A stretch of DNA of 64,000 nucleotides from CAZAYY01 sp964489525 (GCA_964489525.1 CAZAYY010000010.1:1-64000); one strand, 5' to 3'. Counted from the stretch's first letter, positions 27,571 to 36,267 are shown. Made by a program: numbers and translations. The notes: generated by a model from the sequence alone, not told the origin.

Positions 27571-28062
27571 TCACTTACCCATCCAGACCAGGTAGCCTTG
27601 AAAATCCAATTCACCCGGCGAATGTCCAAAACCGGTCAGCATGGCTGCTGCTTCGCTGCGATGATATGTGCCGTCGTTAACGACATGCAGAATGGTTTGC
27701 CAGCGGGTGCGGCGGATGGTGCCATCTACCTGCCAGACTGCATTGATAGCGTCTTCATCCAGCCCGGCAATATAGTCAAACCAGGCGGCCTGCTCGGCCT
27801 GCCAACGGGTTTTTAACGCTGCCACATCTGGAAAAGCGGCTTCTTCAAGCACGCCTTCATCGGGCAGGTTTTGCAAGGCAGCCCGCCAGCCGTATGCCGT
27901 ATCGAGCAGGTGAACCAGGGTGCCGCGCAGGCTGTGCCATCCAGGGTCGGGGTCTGCCTGGCGGGTAAACTGCTCAAAAGTAAGCAGTTCACAGGCATTG
28001 AGGATTTCGCTGTCTGCCCAAAAGTGATAGGCAATCAGGGTTTCAAGATCTGGCTTATGCAT
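27571..28062 (-). CDS. DinB-family protein
   Basis: 163 residues forming a predicted four-helix DinB/YfiT bundle. Candidate metal ligands are the His in TLVHLLDTAYGW (near residue 51) and HVVNDGTYHRSEAA (His near 126 and 134), the standard DinB triad arrangement. DinB proteins are metal-binding, some acting as thiol-dependent transferases; the substrate here is unknown. It lies between an intact and a broken DUF5946-like gene. Confidence 0.85.
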   Translation of the reverse strand: MHKPDLETLIAYHFWADSEILNACELLTFEQFTRQADPDPGWHSLRGTLVHLLDTAYGWRAALQNLPDEGVLEEAAFPDVAALKTRWQAEQAAWFDYIAGLDEDAINAVWQVDGTIRRTRWQTILHVVNDGTYHRSEAAAMLTGFGHSPGELDFQGYLVWMGK

Positions 28063-28224
28063 AGTGGTATCTCCATTTCTTAATTTTACCTGGTAGCACG
28101 GTTTTGCAGATTATGGTCATCATCCATGGATCGCCAACCTTTCTTAAGACATACAACAGGGATATCAGCAGAAGGATAACTGGTGCTGATGGCAATCCGA
28201 AACGACATCAAGTTTTCCCTTTTT

Positions 28225-28758
28225 TTACAAGTTGGCGAGAATATACCGGTTGTACCATTCTTCAAGGTGCGCCAGGTGGGTTTTTGACCACAGGTGCCAA
28301 ACCTGCTCTATATATTCAACCACCAGCGTGGTACGGGCGGCAGGCGTGGGGGCCTGAGCCACCCGGGCAATGGTCAGGCTGCCCTCAAAATTTGGCGGCG
28401 TCAGCCAGGTAAATCGAGCATGGCGAACTGCAGCAGGCTCGCGCACGGCTTGCTGGCGAATCCAAAGCGCCTGATTGGGGCTGGCCTTGCGCACAAACAC
28501 CCCATACAGAACCAGCAAATGCACCGCCACCGATTGGATGGACTGGGCAGAAGGCACGCCAGGGTGTTGGGCTGCATAAGCATCTGTAAGCATTTCGTTC
28601 CAGGAATGCGGCGCAAGGGGCGGCTCGCCGGCGTTCACCATGCTGGAAAAAATCCACCAGCAGGCTGGCGATGCGCCAATATAGCGGTGCACAGGCCCGT
28701 TTGAGATGGGTAGTTTTTCCTGGCAGCCCGGGCAAGGTTCAAGGTTGGAAGCGCTCAT
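28225..28758 (-). CDS. DUF5946-like protein
   Basis: 177 residues. The N-terminus CPGCQ and the segment from HRYIGASPACWW match the DUF5946 layout as I recall it; the C-terminus is helical. There is no catalytic motif. Its start overlaps the NUDIX gene end by 20 bases, so the two are cotranscribed. A truncated second copy of its C-terminus lies 0.7 kb downstream. Confidence 0.7.
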   Translation of the reverse strand: MSASNLEPCPGCQEKLPISNGPVHRYIGASPACWWIFSSMVNAGEPPLAPHSWNEMLTDAYAAQHPGVPSAQSIQSVAVHLLVLYGVFVRKASPNQALWIRQQAVREPAAVRHARFTWLTPPNFEGSLTIARVAQAPTPAARTTLVVEYIEQVWHLWSKTHLAHLEEWYNRYILANL

Positions 28759-29191
28759 GGGATATCGTGTCTAAAATGTGCGGCTTTTTGGCCCGGATAA
28801 ATGCAAAGGCCCGTTGGAAAACCGCATAACACGGTTCGGGCAAGCCGGGTTGGGATAACGGCTGCCAGAAAAAGGCAAAGTCATGCCCACCGCCATCTTT
28901 GGTATGGTATACCCAGGTTTCGGGCTGGACACCTGGAACCTCGCAAAGCTGGAATGACCAGACCTGGCGGTAGCTGCCCGACTCCCAAAGTCCCAGGTCG
29001 GCGGCAATGTGGGTGGCGTGCAGGCCGGCTTCTTCAGCCAGCTCTCTCAGGGCGGCTGCCTGGGGGGCTTCGCCCGGCTCGATGGTACCTTTAACCAATT
29101 GGAAGCCGGCCTGGGGGTGTCGAAACGCCAGGATTTGCAGTTCTCCGGCGTGCACCCGTGCAACCACCGGGCAAACCTTTTCGGGAATCAT
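28739..29191 (-). CDS. NUDIX hydrolase
   Basis: 150 residues. The NUDIX box is complete: GTIEPGEAPQAAALRELAEEAG (residues about 35-56, read as Gx5Ex7REUxEEU). NUDIX enzymes cleave nucleoside diphosphates linked to another moiety; the substrate cannot be read from the sequence. GGAGG precedes the ATG, which overlaps the stop of the upstream gene (ATGA). Confidence 0.9.
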   Translation of the reverse strand: MIPEKVCPVVARVHAGELQILAFRHPQAGFQLVKGTIEPGEAPQAAALRELAEEAGLHATHIAADLGLWESGSYRQVWSFQLCEVPGVQPETWVYHTKDGGGHDFAFFWQPLSQPGLPEPCYAVFQRAFAFIRAKKPHILDTISHERFQP

Positions 29192-29877
29192 TGGGGTCCT
29201 CCCAGTCTTTTTTTATAGTGCAGCCAGGAAGTGGTCATTTTTTCGGTTTCCTCGTGCCAGGCCACCTGGTGGAGAAACGGGAAATCTTGCGGAGTAACCC
29301 GCAGCCTGGCAAGCGGGCGAACCGGCTGCGGGCTGACCCATTCGTCGAACCGCACCAGGCCGCTTCCCGTTTTTTGAAAAGTCGCGCCAGGCAAAATATA
29401 GATCACGCCATCCTGCCAGGGTTGTTGGGTTTGGTAGGATGCGTTGAGCGAGAAGAAGTAATACCGCCGCTCGCCTGGGCGATCCCCCACGACAAAACAC
29501 CCGTTGCGCAGCGAACCGCGATAACCGGCGTGTTTGACCACGGCGAAAAACAGCGGCCAAATGCCATCCCCACTGGCAAAAACCGCCTCTGTGGGCCGGC
29601 CGTTCCAGTCGGTTTGTTTTTTGGGCAGGAGGGTGTCAATGGTGGTGTGGTTCGAGCCGTGCAGCAAAACCCCCTTTTCGCGAACCAGGTAGCGCAAAAA
29701 CTCGTGGGCCAGGTAAGGATCGGGCAGACGCGCTGCTTCGTCCGCTTGGGCTTGCATCTCAATAAATTGCTGGTCAAAAAACGCTTTCTTCTCCGGCGTG
29801 AGCGCCATTTCTGGCGCTGGCAAAAACAGCCAGCCTAAGATCAGGTTTGCCAGTCGGGTTTTTGCACGGTTAAGCAT
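29188..29877 (-). CDS. Uncharacterised protein, possibly sugar- or lipid-processing context
   Basis: 229 residues from ATG 29877 (GGAAA upstream); an in-frame TTG at 29937 would add 20. The sequence has a hydrophobic N-terminal stretch (LANLILGWLFLPAP), then EFLRYLVREKGVLLHGSNH, GIWPLFFAVVKHAGY, GDRPGERRYYFFSLN and IYILPGATF. I do not recognise the family; no Walker, Rossmann or metal motif stands out. It is translationally coupled to the downstream NUDIX gene. Confidence 0.65.
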   Translation of the reverse strand: MLNRAKTRLANLILGWLFLPAPEMALTPEKKAFFDQQFIEMQAQADEAARLPDPYLAHEFLRYLVREKGVLLHGSNHTTIDTLLPKKQTDWNGRPTEAVFASGDGIWPLFFAVVKHAGYRGSLRNGCFVVGDRPGERRYYFFSLNASYQTQQPWQDGVIYILPGATFQKTGSGLVRFDEWVSPQPVRPLARLRVTPQDFPFLHQVAWHEETEKMTTSWLHYKKRLGGPQ

Positions 29878-30149
29878 GGTAAGTTTCCAATCAACCAGCG
29901 GGGTTTTGTCTGGATGGTTAAGGCCATTGTACTCCAAAATTCCCCGACGGGCTTGAAATCCATGGGGGTTCGGGTGTTAAGGCTTCCAATCGTAGGCCCT
30001 GGGACACCTCCAAGCGGGAAGGGTGGGTCAGCGGGTGGTTTAGGCGGGCTGCACCGCAATGAGCCAGGGGCAGATCTGGACTGGTTTCCGCTGCGTGACA
30101 ACCCGCTCCTACCTGCGGATAACACAGGGTTGAGCCTGCCTATCTCGCG

Positions 30150-30192
30150 TGTCATTCCGAGCGGCGCAGCCGGGAGGAATCTTTTGCGGTTG
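30150..30192. repeat. Dispersed repeat of the CHSERSEES-like type
   Basis: The gene-free stretch 29878-30269 holds GTCATTCCGAGCGGCGCAGC followed by CGGGAGGAATC, the type of short repeat common in many bacterial genomes and metagenomes. Nothing else coding was seen in this stretch. Recognition is from memory only. Confidence 0.4.
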
Positions 30193-30269
30193 GGGTAAGG
30201 GTTCTCAGTCGCTGCGCTCGCCGTCAGTGACGGATCGAAACGACACGGGGGGGCTGCGCCCGCCGTTAT

Positions 30270-31013
30270 TTATTTGAAGGTAATGGACTCCACAATCTCT
30301 TTGAAGAACGCCTTGTTTTCTTCGTCAACAGCCTGGTAGGTGGTGCGCCAGGGGGTACCTGTGTGCAGTTCCACATTGTTTGGCGAGCCTGAAATGGTCA
30401 GCAAGTTCGCATTTTCGTCCATCAAAATTACCTGCCGGGAGAGGAACGGCTCGGTTTGGGCATTTTCAGACAGGGTGGAGATATATTCAAACCCTTTGAA
30501 ACCGCCAAGTTCAAACGCCCGAAGCCGGATGGTCATGCCCCGGCCCTCGCTGAGAATTTGGCCATCTTGCAGATTGGCCAGGGTGGTGTATATCTCGTTC
30601 CAATAGGTGTTCTGGTTGTTCAGGGTGTACTGGATCACCACATTATAAGAATTGACCCGGGTATAGATTTGTTCTTCGCGCCCGGTTCCGTAAGGATAAA
30701 CCACATCCGAACCCACTGCAACCCGCAGGGTGTTTTCGGAAATATACTCATCCGGGCCAAACCAGCCGGATGGAATCTTGAACCCGAACCCAAACTGGCT
30801 GTTGAAATACGTAGACTGCGCTTCGGGTTCAATCGGTGGCGTGGTCGGGAAAGGGCTGGGACTTTGGGCTGCCGTCGGTGCGGGGGGCAAGGTTAGGGCA
30901 GGAGCCTGGGTAGTGGTGACAGCCAAGGCAGTGGGAACAGCCGGGGCAGGCTGCGCACAGGCAGCCAGAACCAGGCCAAAGAGCATCAAGATCAGGGAAA
31001 GTGTGTTTTTCAT
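30270..31013 (-). CDS. Lipoprotein of unknown function
   Basis: 247 residues from ATG 31013, with GGAGG seven bases upstream. The lipobox is VLAAC; a Pro/Thr/Ala linker (about 20-60) leads to a beta-rich domain starting YFNSQFGFGFKIPSGWFG. This opening resembles PsbP-like or surface-stress domains that begin with a YxxxxxGFxIxxPxxW pattern. It ends in FKEIVESITFK, also typical of such domains. The role is unknown; it is exported and lipid-anchored. Confidence 0.72.
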   Translation of the reverse strand: MKNTLSLILMLFGLVLAACAQPAPAVPTALAVTTTQAPALTLPPAPTAAQSPSPFPTTPPIEPEAQSTYFNSQFGFGFKIPSGWFGPDEYISENTLRVAVGSDVVYPYGTGREEQIYTRVNSYNVVIQYTLNNQNTYWNEIYTTLANLQDGQILSEGRGMTIRLRAFELGGFKGFEYISTLSENAQTEPFLSRQVILMDENANLLTISGSPNNVELHTGTPWRTTYQAVDEENKAFFKEIVESITFK

Positions 31014-31141
31014 CGGTGCCTCCATGCCATTAAGAACGCATGGGCACCGGAAAAAGTTCCCTGGCGTCACAAGCCGCGAGAGGGGCAAACAAACGCCAGG
31101 CTGCGCAGGAGGGGGGGATTATAGGTATTGGGGGATGGAAC

Positions 31142-31178
31142 AACCGTCCACGAATTTTTGAACACGAATAAACGAATT
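31142..31178 (+). repeat. Left arm of inverted repeat around the GxxExxY remnant
   Basis: Matches the reverse complement of 31690-31726 at 31 of 37 positions, with the outer 15 bases (AACCGTCCACGAATT) identical. Inside each arm the short word CACGAAT recurs. Confidence 0.8.
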
Positions 31179-31181
31179 TAT

Positions 31182-31638
31182 CTACCCCGGGGCTTTGCCG
31201 GTTTTGAGTACATCATCTCTTCCGGTGCGTTTTGGCGGTTTGTCAGTTTTTCCGGGAAATACACGCTTATAGTCAAGACTGCGTCTTCCAAAGTTAATGA
31301 TAAGGCCAACGGGTAACTTTGAGGCTTTCAGATAATTCAGCATTTGTGCCAATTCATCATTGGTTAGTTGGTGACTTAATGCTTTAACCTCAACAACCAA
31401 CTGGTTTTCCACCACAATATCCAGGTAGAAAAGAGCAACCTGCTCATTCAAAAACATCACCGGCGTTTGCACCTATCGAACTGCACTGAGTTGGTGCTGC
31501 TGCAAGGCTACCGCCAGGGCCTTTTCATATACCTCTTCCTTAAACCCCGGTCCGAGCGTTATGCACCTCCATCGCCGCTCCAATAATTTTATAAGTTAAT
31601 TGATTTCCTGTTGGATCAACTACCAGGCCCATTATCAT
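31182..31638 (-). pseudogene. Broken GxxExxY (PD-(D/E)XK-like) gene
   Basis: The family reads across three pieces. From ATG 31638: LTYKIIGAAMEVHN; a frameshift near 31557-31560; then LGPGFKEEVYEKALAVALQQ; then an amber TAG at 31475-31473 where the family has Gln (RQV); then QTPVMFLNEQVALFYLDIVVE with EVKAL further on. The GxxExxY name motif is GAAMEVH, and the PD-(D/E)XK-type D...ExK residues survive in LDIVVE and EVKAL. An ORF from GTG 31472 covers only the third piece. The function of the family is unknown; the fold suggests a nuclease. An inverted repeat encloses it. Confidence 0.8.
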
Positions 31639-31689
31639 CTCTCCACAACCTCAGTATACAACACTATCCCTCTCACTACCAACACCCCC

Positions 31690-31726
31690 AATTCGTGCAT
31701 TCGTGAACACGAATTCGTGGACGGTT
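31690..31726 (-). repeat. Right arm of inverted repeat around the GxxExxY remnant
   Basis: Reverse-complement partner of 31142-31178. The whole unit, arm to arm, is 585 bp. Confidence 0.8.
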
Positions 31727-31751
31727 TCCTCAACGCATCCTGGTTCGGTGG

Positions 31752-32105
31752 TCACCCTTCAGCGATGGATTGAAAAATAAACAGTGCGTTGCCGTCCAGG
31801 TCGAGTGCCACAAATTCCTTCAGCCCCCAGGGTTTGACCTCCAAAAGGCAATGCGGGTGAATCACCCCGGCCTGCTGGTATTCAGCGTAGACGGCTTCAA
31901 CATCGGCGACCTGGATCCGGCAGGCGGTGTTTTCGGCAATCAGCTTGTTGGCACATTCCCAAAGGTGAATTTCAACCCCGTCGCGGGCAACCCCGGCGTA
32001 ATCGCCATAATCAAACAGTTTTCGGAAACCTAATTTCTGCTCATAAAAAGCCGCTGCCTGCTGCACATTGGCGGCAGGAAATTTGGGGATGGCTAATTGG
32101 AACAT
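31752..32105 (-). CDS. VOC-superfamily (bleomycin-resistance/glyoxalase-like) protein
   Basis: 117 residues with the VOC layout: AIPKFPAANVQQAAAFYEQKLGF at the start (split here), VEIHLWE in the middle and EFVALDLDGNALFIFQ at the end. Such proteins bind small hydrophobic or metal-dependent substrates; similarity to bleomycin-binding proteins is by fold. It is followed closely by the dienelactone-hydrolase gene on the same strand. Confidence 0.85.
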   Translation of the reverse strand: MFQLAIPKFPAANVQQAAAFYEQKLGFRKLFDYGDYAGVARDGVEIHLWECANKLIAENTACRIQVADVEAVYAEYQQAGVIHPHCLLEVKPWGLKEFVALDLDGNALFIFQSIAEG

Positions 32106-32111
32106 TTAACT

Positions 32112-32792
32112 TCATTCTCCTTCGCCTAGACTGGTTATCACTGGAAACGATTTCTGCAAAAATGCCAGGGTTCGCTCCCAGGCCAGGGCTGCTGCAGCGG
32201 GGTTGTAGGCGCTCTCCCGGTCGGGTTCAATAAACCAGTGCCCGGTGTGGGGGTAGATGTGGAAATCCACGGGCAAGCCGGCTTGCTTCAAAGCCTGTTC
32301 GAGATGCTCCACCCCGTCCAGCGGTTCATAGGGGTCGTTTTCGGCAAAATGCCCCAGGAAAGCGGCCCGGGTTTGCTCAAAACGGTGCGCCCCGGAACCG
32401 TAAAAGATGACCACGGCACGCACGTGTTCTGGGGCGGCGTTTGCCAGGTCCAACGCATAGAAAGCGCCAAGCGAAAACCCCACCACAGCGAGCTGCCCGT
32501 CGGGCTGCCCTGACTGCTGGAAAAGGTGATCGGCGGCGCTGCGAACTTCAGCCCGGGCCTGCAGGTAGCGGGCATCCAGCGCCTGGGCAAGGGCTTCGGC
32601 GCCCGGAATGGTGTCGGCCACTTTGCCGTGGTACAGGTCGGGGGCAAAGGCTGTAAAGCCCGCCCCAGCCAGGCGGGTGCAGAAAGCCTGGATGGTTTCG
32701 TTCAGCCCCCACCAGGCGTGCAGCACCAACACAGCCGGGCCTGTGCCGCTGGGCGGTAAGGCCAGAAATCCGGGTGGGTGTAAGGCGGTCAT
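32112..32792 (-). CDS. Dienelactone-hydrolase-family protein
   Basis: 226 residues from ATG 32792 with GGAG six bases upstream. An alpha/beta hydrolase: LVLHAWWGLN (oxyanion region), nucleophile elbow GFSLGA with Ser where classic DLH has Cys, and the late His in PHTGHWF. DLH relatives hydrolyse lactones or esters; Ser as nucleophile points to a general esterase or carboxymethylenebutenolidase-like enzyme. It is read in the same direction as the GNAT gene upstream. Confidence 0.85.
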   Translation of the reverse strand: MTALHPPGFLALPPSGTGPAVLVLHAWWGLNETIQAFCTRLAGAGFTAFAPDLYHGKVADTIPGAEALAQALDARYLQARAEVRSAADHLFQQSGQPDGQLAVVGFSLGAFYALDLANAAPEHVRAVVIFYGSGAHRFEQTRAAFLGHFAENDPYEPLDGVEHLEQALKQAGLPVDFHIYPHTGHWFIEPDRESAYNPAAAALAWERTLAFLQKSFPVITSLGEGE

Positions 32793-32869
32793 TTTTTCTC
32801 CTGTTAAATGCTTAAAGAAAGGCGAATGGTTGCAACGCCCATTAAGTTTACCCTGTTTTGGGGTGGGGT

Positions 32870-33298
32870 TTACAGGCGCTTGGTCAGGTAAAAACGGGTG
32901 TGCCCGGCGGGAAAGCCATCCAACTGGCCGAACACCGTGTACCCGTGTTTTTGGTAGAAGTCGGGCGCCTGGAAGCTGAAGGTGTCTAAGTACACACTTT
33001 TTGCGCCTCTTTTGCGCGCCTCTTCCTCCGCCAGGGCCAACAACCGGCTTCCATACCCAAGCCCGCGCAAGGCTTCGTTCAAAAACATCAGGTTGATGTA
33101 CAACCAATCCCAATGGGTTTCGCCAATGATTCCACCGACAATGGCCTGCTGTGCATCCTCCAGCACGAAACACAACATCTTGCCGTGCCCGTCCCCGGCC
33201 TGGGCGATGTTGTAGTGGTGGATGCCGCCGCCAATCACCCCCCAGGCAGCATCACTGGGGTTATCCATATATCGGATCTGATATTGCGCTTCTTCCAT
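32870..33298 (-). CDS. GNAT-family N-acetyltransferase
   Basis: 142 residues from ATG 33298 (AAGGAG upstream). The acetyl-CoA loop is LRGLGYGSRLLALAEEEARK, matching R/QxxGxG/A, and SVYLDTFSFQAPDFYQKHGY is the typical C-terminal GNAT end. The acceptor is not predictable. Confidence 0.88.
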   Translation of the reverse strand: MEEAQYQIRYMDNPSDAAWGVIGGGIHHYNIAQAGDGHGKMLCFVLEDAQQAIVGGIIGETHWDWLYINLMFLNEALRGLGYGSRLLALAEEEARKRGAKSVYLDTFSFQAPDFYQKHGYTVFGQLDGFPAGHTRFYLTKRL

Positions 33299-33337
33299 GT
33301 CCTCGCTCCTTTGCGGCACCGGAGATGCCGTATTGAA

Positions 33338-34057
33338 TTATTTTTCGACGGCTGCAGCCGCTCCGGATGGGTGCTCGGTTTGCCCCAACAGCCGTTGGCG
33401 GAAGGAGGCCAGGTCTGCCTGGCTTGCCCCGCCATCCAAAAGATAGCGGTCCAAATCCAGCCCATCCAGCGCACTGTGCAGGGCAGCGCCTGCCGTAACA
33501 CCCTCGCGCCGCAGAACTTCGTCCCGGACAGGGTCGGCGCTGAGTTCATAATCGGCTGTAATCTCTTCCAGCCCGACGCCCACCAGGGCCAGCGCCAACA
33601 GCGAGATGATGCCCGTGCGGTCGTGGCCGCGGATGCAGTGGAAGAGAACCCCGCCGGGCTGCGCCCGCCCTATGGCCGAGATGACAGCGGCGTGTTTCTC
33701 CGGCCAGCGCCGCAGGGCGTCGCGGTAGTAGAGCGGTGTACCCCAAAAACTGTTGTTCACAAACCGTTCGACAAAGTCGGTGTCGTTAATATCTTCGATT
33801 TCAATGGGGATCCTGACCACGTCCGGGTAAGGCGGGGTGAAGTTAAGTTCGTCTTCCACCATGCCAGCGGTGCACAGGGTGATTGTGGTGCGAACGCCAT
33901 AATCATACAGTGCCTGCCACCCCGCCGGCGTCAACCGGGAAGGAGTATCTGACCGGATGAGCGCACCCCAACGGGTCAGGCGGCCATCTAACATGGGCAG
34001 TCCCCCCAGATCGCGCACGTTTTTACAACCATCCCAATTCAAGATTCGTTTGTCCAT
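33338..34057 (-). CDS. Tyrosine/serine protein phosphatase (PTP-like)
   Basis: 239 residues. It starts NWDGCKNVRDLGGLP, the typical N-terminus of bacterial tyrosine phosphatases of the Y_phosphatase3 family. The P-loop is HCIRGHDRTG (Cx5R, Cys near 140), and a conserved Asp-rich region (EDINDTDFVE) precedes it. It removes phosphate from proteins or phosphoinositide-like substrates in related enzymes; the target is unknown. The start codon has only a weak ribosome site. Confidence 0.9.
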   Translation of the reverse strand: MDKRILNWDGCKNVRDLGGLPMLDGRLTRWGALIRSDTPSRLTPAGWQALYDYGVRTTITLCTAGMVEDELNFTPPYPDVVRIPIEIEDINDTDFVERFVNNSFWGTPLYYRDALRRWPEKHAAVISAIGRAQPGGVLFHCIRGHDRTGIISLLALALVGVGLEEITADYELSADPVRDEVLRREGVTAGAALHSALDGLDLDRYLLDGGASQADLASFRQRLLGQTEHPSGAAAAVEK

Positions 34058-34072
34058 CTTTAATCGGTTCCG

Positions 34073-34357
34073 TCACCCTACTTTCAAGTATATTCTCACG
34101 GGGTCGCCCACGTCCAGGCCTTCGGCTTTTTGGACACTCAGGCGAATGGGCACAAGGTAGCGGCCATCTTTGGGGAACAAGGAGGTTTTCCACTCCGTCT
34201 GGCCAATCCGCACCAGGACGGGAATGACACCCCAACCATACGTGACGCGTGCGGATATGGCTTTGATATCCTCGCTTGGTTCTTCCGGCACCGCCACAAA
34301 GAGAAAAGGCGCCGGGCCGCGCCAGTAAAAAATTTCGCCTTCAAACTCGATGTGCAT
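34073..34357 (-). CDS. DUF1905 protein
   Basis: 94 residues matching the DUF1905 pattern: FEGEIFYWRGPAPFLFVAVP, a GWGVIPV turn, then TSLFPKDGRYLVPIR and VGDPVRIYLKV. It is a small beta-rich domain of unknown function. It lies between the phosphatase and the EamA gene, all in the same direction. Confidence 0.85.
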   Translation of the reverse strand: MHIEFEGEIFYWRGPAPFLFVAVPEEPSEDIKAISARVTYGWGVIPVLVRIGQTEWKTSLFPKDGRYLVPIRLSVQKAEGLDVGDPVRIYLKVG

Positions 34358-34374
34358 ATTATCAGTATACCAAT

Positions 34375-35280
34375 TTAATTCAGGAACAGAATGGCCACCC
34401 CAACCACGGCCAGCAGGGAGCCAATCACGGCGTGGATGCCGAAATCCTCGTTGAAGAAATATTTACCCACTGGCAGCAGCAGCACTGGCGGCAGCGACAT
34501 CAGGGCGTTGACAATGCCCACATCCGTTTTTTGCAAAGCAAACAGCACCAGCCAGTTACCCAGCAGCGGCCCAAAAACCGCGCCGATGAAAATCGTCCAT
34601 AGGACGCCTTTGGCTGTTTTTAATTCCGCCCAAGAAGTGAAGAACTTGCGCTGCCAGGCCAACCCGGCAGATAAAATTGCCAGTGCGAACACCGTCCGCA
34701 CCAGGTGGCCGGAGAGGGCAGGCATGCTGTTGGCCATGCCCATCTTTGCCGTGATGGAGCCAAAGGAAAAGAAAAACGCCGAAGCCAGGGCAATCCAGAT
34801 GCCTTTCAGGTGAACGGCCTGGCTGTTCACGCCATTTACTCCTTTGCGGTCGAGCACCACCCAACCCACCCCAAAGATGGTGATTAAAATACCCGCCATC
34901 TGGATAGGTTCCAGGCGCTCCCCCAAAATGAACCAGGCAAAAACCGCGCTGATCACCGGAATAAGGCTGAGGATGAGCATACCCAACCGGGCGCCAATCT
35001 GGCTGAAGGCGGTAAACAGCAGGCCATCACCAAGCACCATCCCAAACAAGCCCGAAAGCGCCAGCCAGAGCCAGTTTTCGGGCTGCAAATTGCCCGGGAA
35101 AAACGTCCCATACAACACCCTGTGCAAAAGTAGCAAAAGCAGGGCGGTAATCACCAGCCGGGCGCTGTTCAGCGTGCCAATGCGAACCACCCTGGAGGCA
35201 AGCGTGTTCATGGTCGGACCAATCACAAAACAAAATGAAGAGAGTAAAGCAGCAAGTTCGCCAAGGTATTGGGTGGGCAT
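34375..35280 (-). CDS. EamA/DMT-family transporter
   Basis: 301 residues with ten predicted helices in two EamA repeats (about 5-135 and 150-300). The motif ILGERLEPIQMAGILITIFGV ends the first repeat and FFNEDFGIHAVIGSLLAVVGV the second, both typical. The substrate is unknown. It is divergent from the nagB-like gene across a 130-bp control region. Confidence 0.88.
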   Translation of the reverse strand: MPTQYLGELAALLSSFCFVIGPTMNTLASRVVRIGTLNSARLVITALLLLLLHRVLYGTFFPGNLQPENWLWLALSGLFGMVLGDGLLFTAFSQIGARLGMLILSLIPVISAVFAWFILGERLEPIQMAGILITIFGVGWVVLDRKGVNGVNSQAVHLKGIWIALASAFFFSFGSITAKMGMANSMPALSGHLVRTVFALAILSAGLAWQRKFFTSWAELKTAKGVLWTIFIGAVFGPLLGNWLVLFALQKTDVGIVNALMSLPPVLLLPVGKYFFNEDFGIHAVIGSLLAVVGVAILFLN

Positions 35281-35329
35281 AGGGTTGTCCAGTCAGGTTG
35301 GGGTATGGGGAACGCCCCCTATTTATTTA

Positions 35330-35360
35330 TTCAACTTAATTTATTAAGTTCGAGTATAAT
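35330..35360 (+). promoter_or_regulatory. Promoter and operator of the nagB-like gene
   Basis: TATAAT at 35355-35360 is preceded by a perfect 18-bp palindrome at 35333-35350 (AACTTAAT-tt-ATTAAGTT) that lies where the -35 region and spacer would be. A weak TTCAAC -35 is possible. A repressor bound here would block RNA polymerase. The word TTAATTTAT is shared with the operator at 43045. Confidence 0.65.
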
Positions 35361-35409
35361 GACTCTGCCAGTCGTTGTCAAGCGCTGGCGGCCTGGAGGG
35401 TATCCGTTT

Positions 35410-36261
35410 ATGAGCACAACTGACGATTATCTGACCATTCCGATTGAAGATTTTCCCCACCGCAGCCGTTTGAAGGTGGAGGTTCTACCCGACCCTGCCA
35501 GCCTGTTTGAACACTTTGCCCGCAGCCTGGCAGACGAAATCCAGGCCAACAACGCCGCCGGGAGGCCAAACCGCCTGATTTTGCCGGTGGGGCCGGTTGG
35601 GCAGTATCCCCGGCTGGTGGAAATCTGCAACCGGGAGCGCATTCACTGGCAAAACACCCACACCTTCAACATGGATGAATACTGCGATTGGCAGGGGCGC
35701 TGGATTCCAGCCGACCACCCGCTCAGCTTTCGGCGCTTGATGCGCCAGCAGGTTTTCGAGCGCCTGGACCCCGAACTGCGCATCCCGGCAGGACAGACCC
35801 ACTTCCCCGACCCACTGCACCTCGACCAAATCAGCGAGGACATCCAGGCCGTGGGTGGAATTGACACCTGCTATGGCGGTATTGGCTATCACGGGCACAT
35901 CGCCTTCAACGAGCCCCCGATTTCGCGCTGGCACACGGTTTCGCTGGAAGAATTTCGCCAGTCCAAAACGCGGGTGCTGCCCCTGGCGGATGATTCGATT
36001 GTGATGAACAGCATTCGCAACACAGGCGGCAACCCGCTCAATTTTCCCCCCATGGGTGTGACCCTGGGAATGGCCGATATCCTGGCTGCCCGGCGCATCC
36101 GGATTTACTGCCCGGGAGGCGTGTGGCAGCGCCATGCTGTACGGATGGCGTTATTTGGCGAGCCCTGCGTTGAATACCCGGCTACCCTGCTGCAAACCCA
36201 CCCGGACTGCATTCTGTACGTTGACCCGGTTACCGCCCAACCTGCAGAAGTTGGACTTTAG
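35410..36261 (+). CDS. NagB-like glucosamine-6-phosphate deaminase/isomerase with altered active site
   Basis: 283 residues from ATG 35410 (GGAGG 10 bases upstream). The NagB/RpiA-like fold is shown by TFNMDEYCDW (the Asp that acts in NagB as the C2 base) and GIGYHGHIAFNEP. In canonical NagB the latter is GxGxDGHIAFNEP: here the catalytic Asp before GH is His, while the His and the Glu remain. The change may mean a different substrate or a changed rate. NagB converts GlcN-6-P to fructose-6-P plus ammonia. It is the only plus-strand gene of the island's left part. Confidence 0.82.
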   Translation: MSTTDDYLTIPIEDFPHRSRLKVEVLPDPASLFEHFARSLADEIQANNAAGRPNRLILPVGPVGQYPRLVEICNRERIHWQNTHTFNMDEYCDWQGRWIPADHPLSFRRLMRQQVFERLDPELRIPAGQTHFPDPLHLDQISEDIQAVGGIDTCYGGIGYHGHIAFNEPPISRWHTVSLEEFRQSKTRVLPLADDSIVMNSIRNTGGNPLNFPPMGVTLGMADILAARRIRIYCPGGVWQRHAVRMALFGEPCVEYPATLLQTHPDCILYVDPVTAQPAEVGL

Positions 36262-36267
36262 TCTCGC

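Noticed and set aside
29914..30198. Plus ORF reading VIPSGAAGRNL
   Set aside because: This is a translated dispersed repeat, not a gene.
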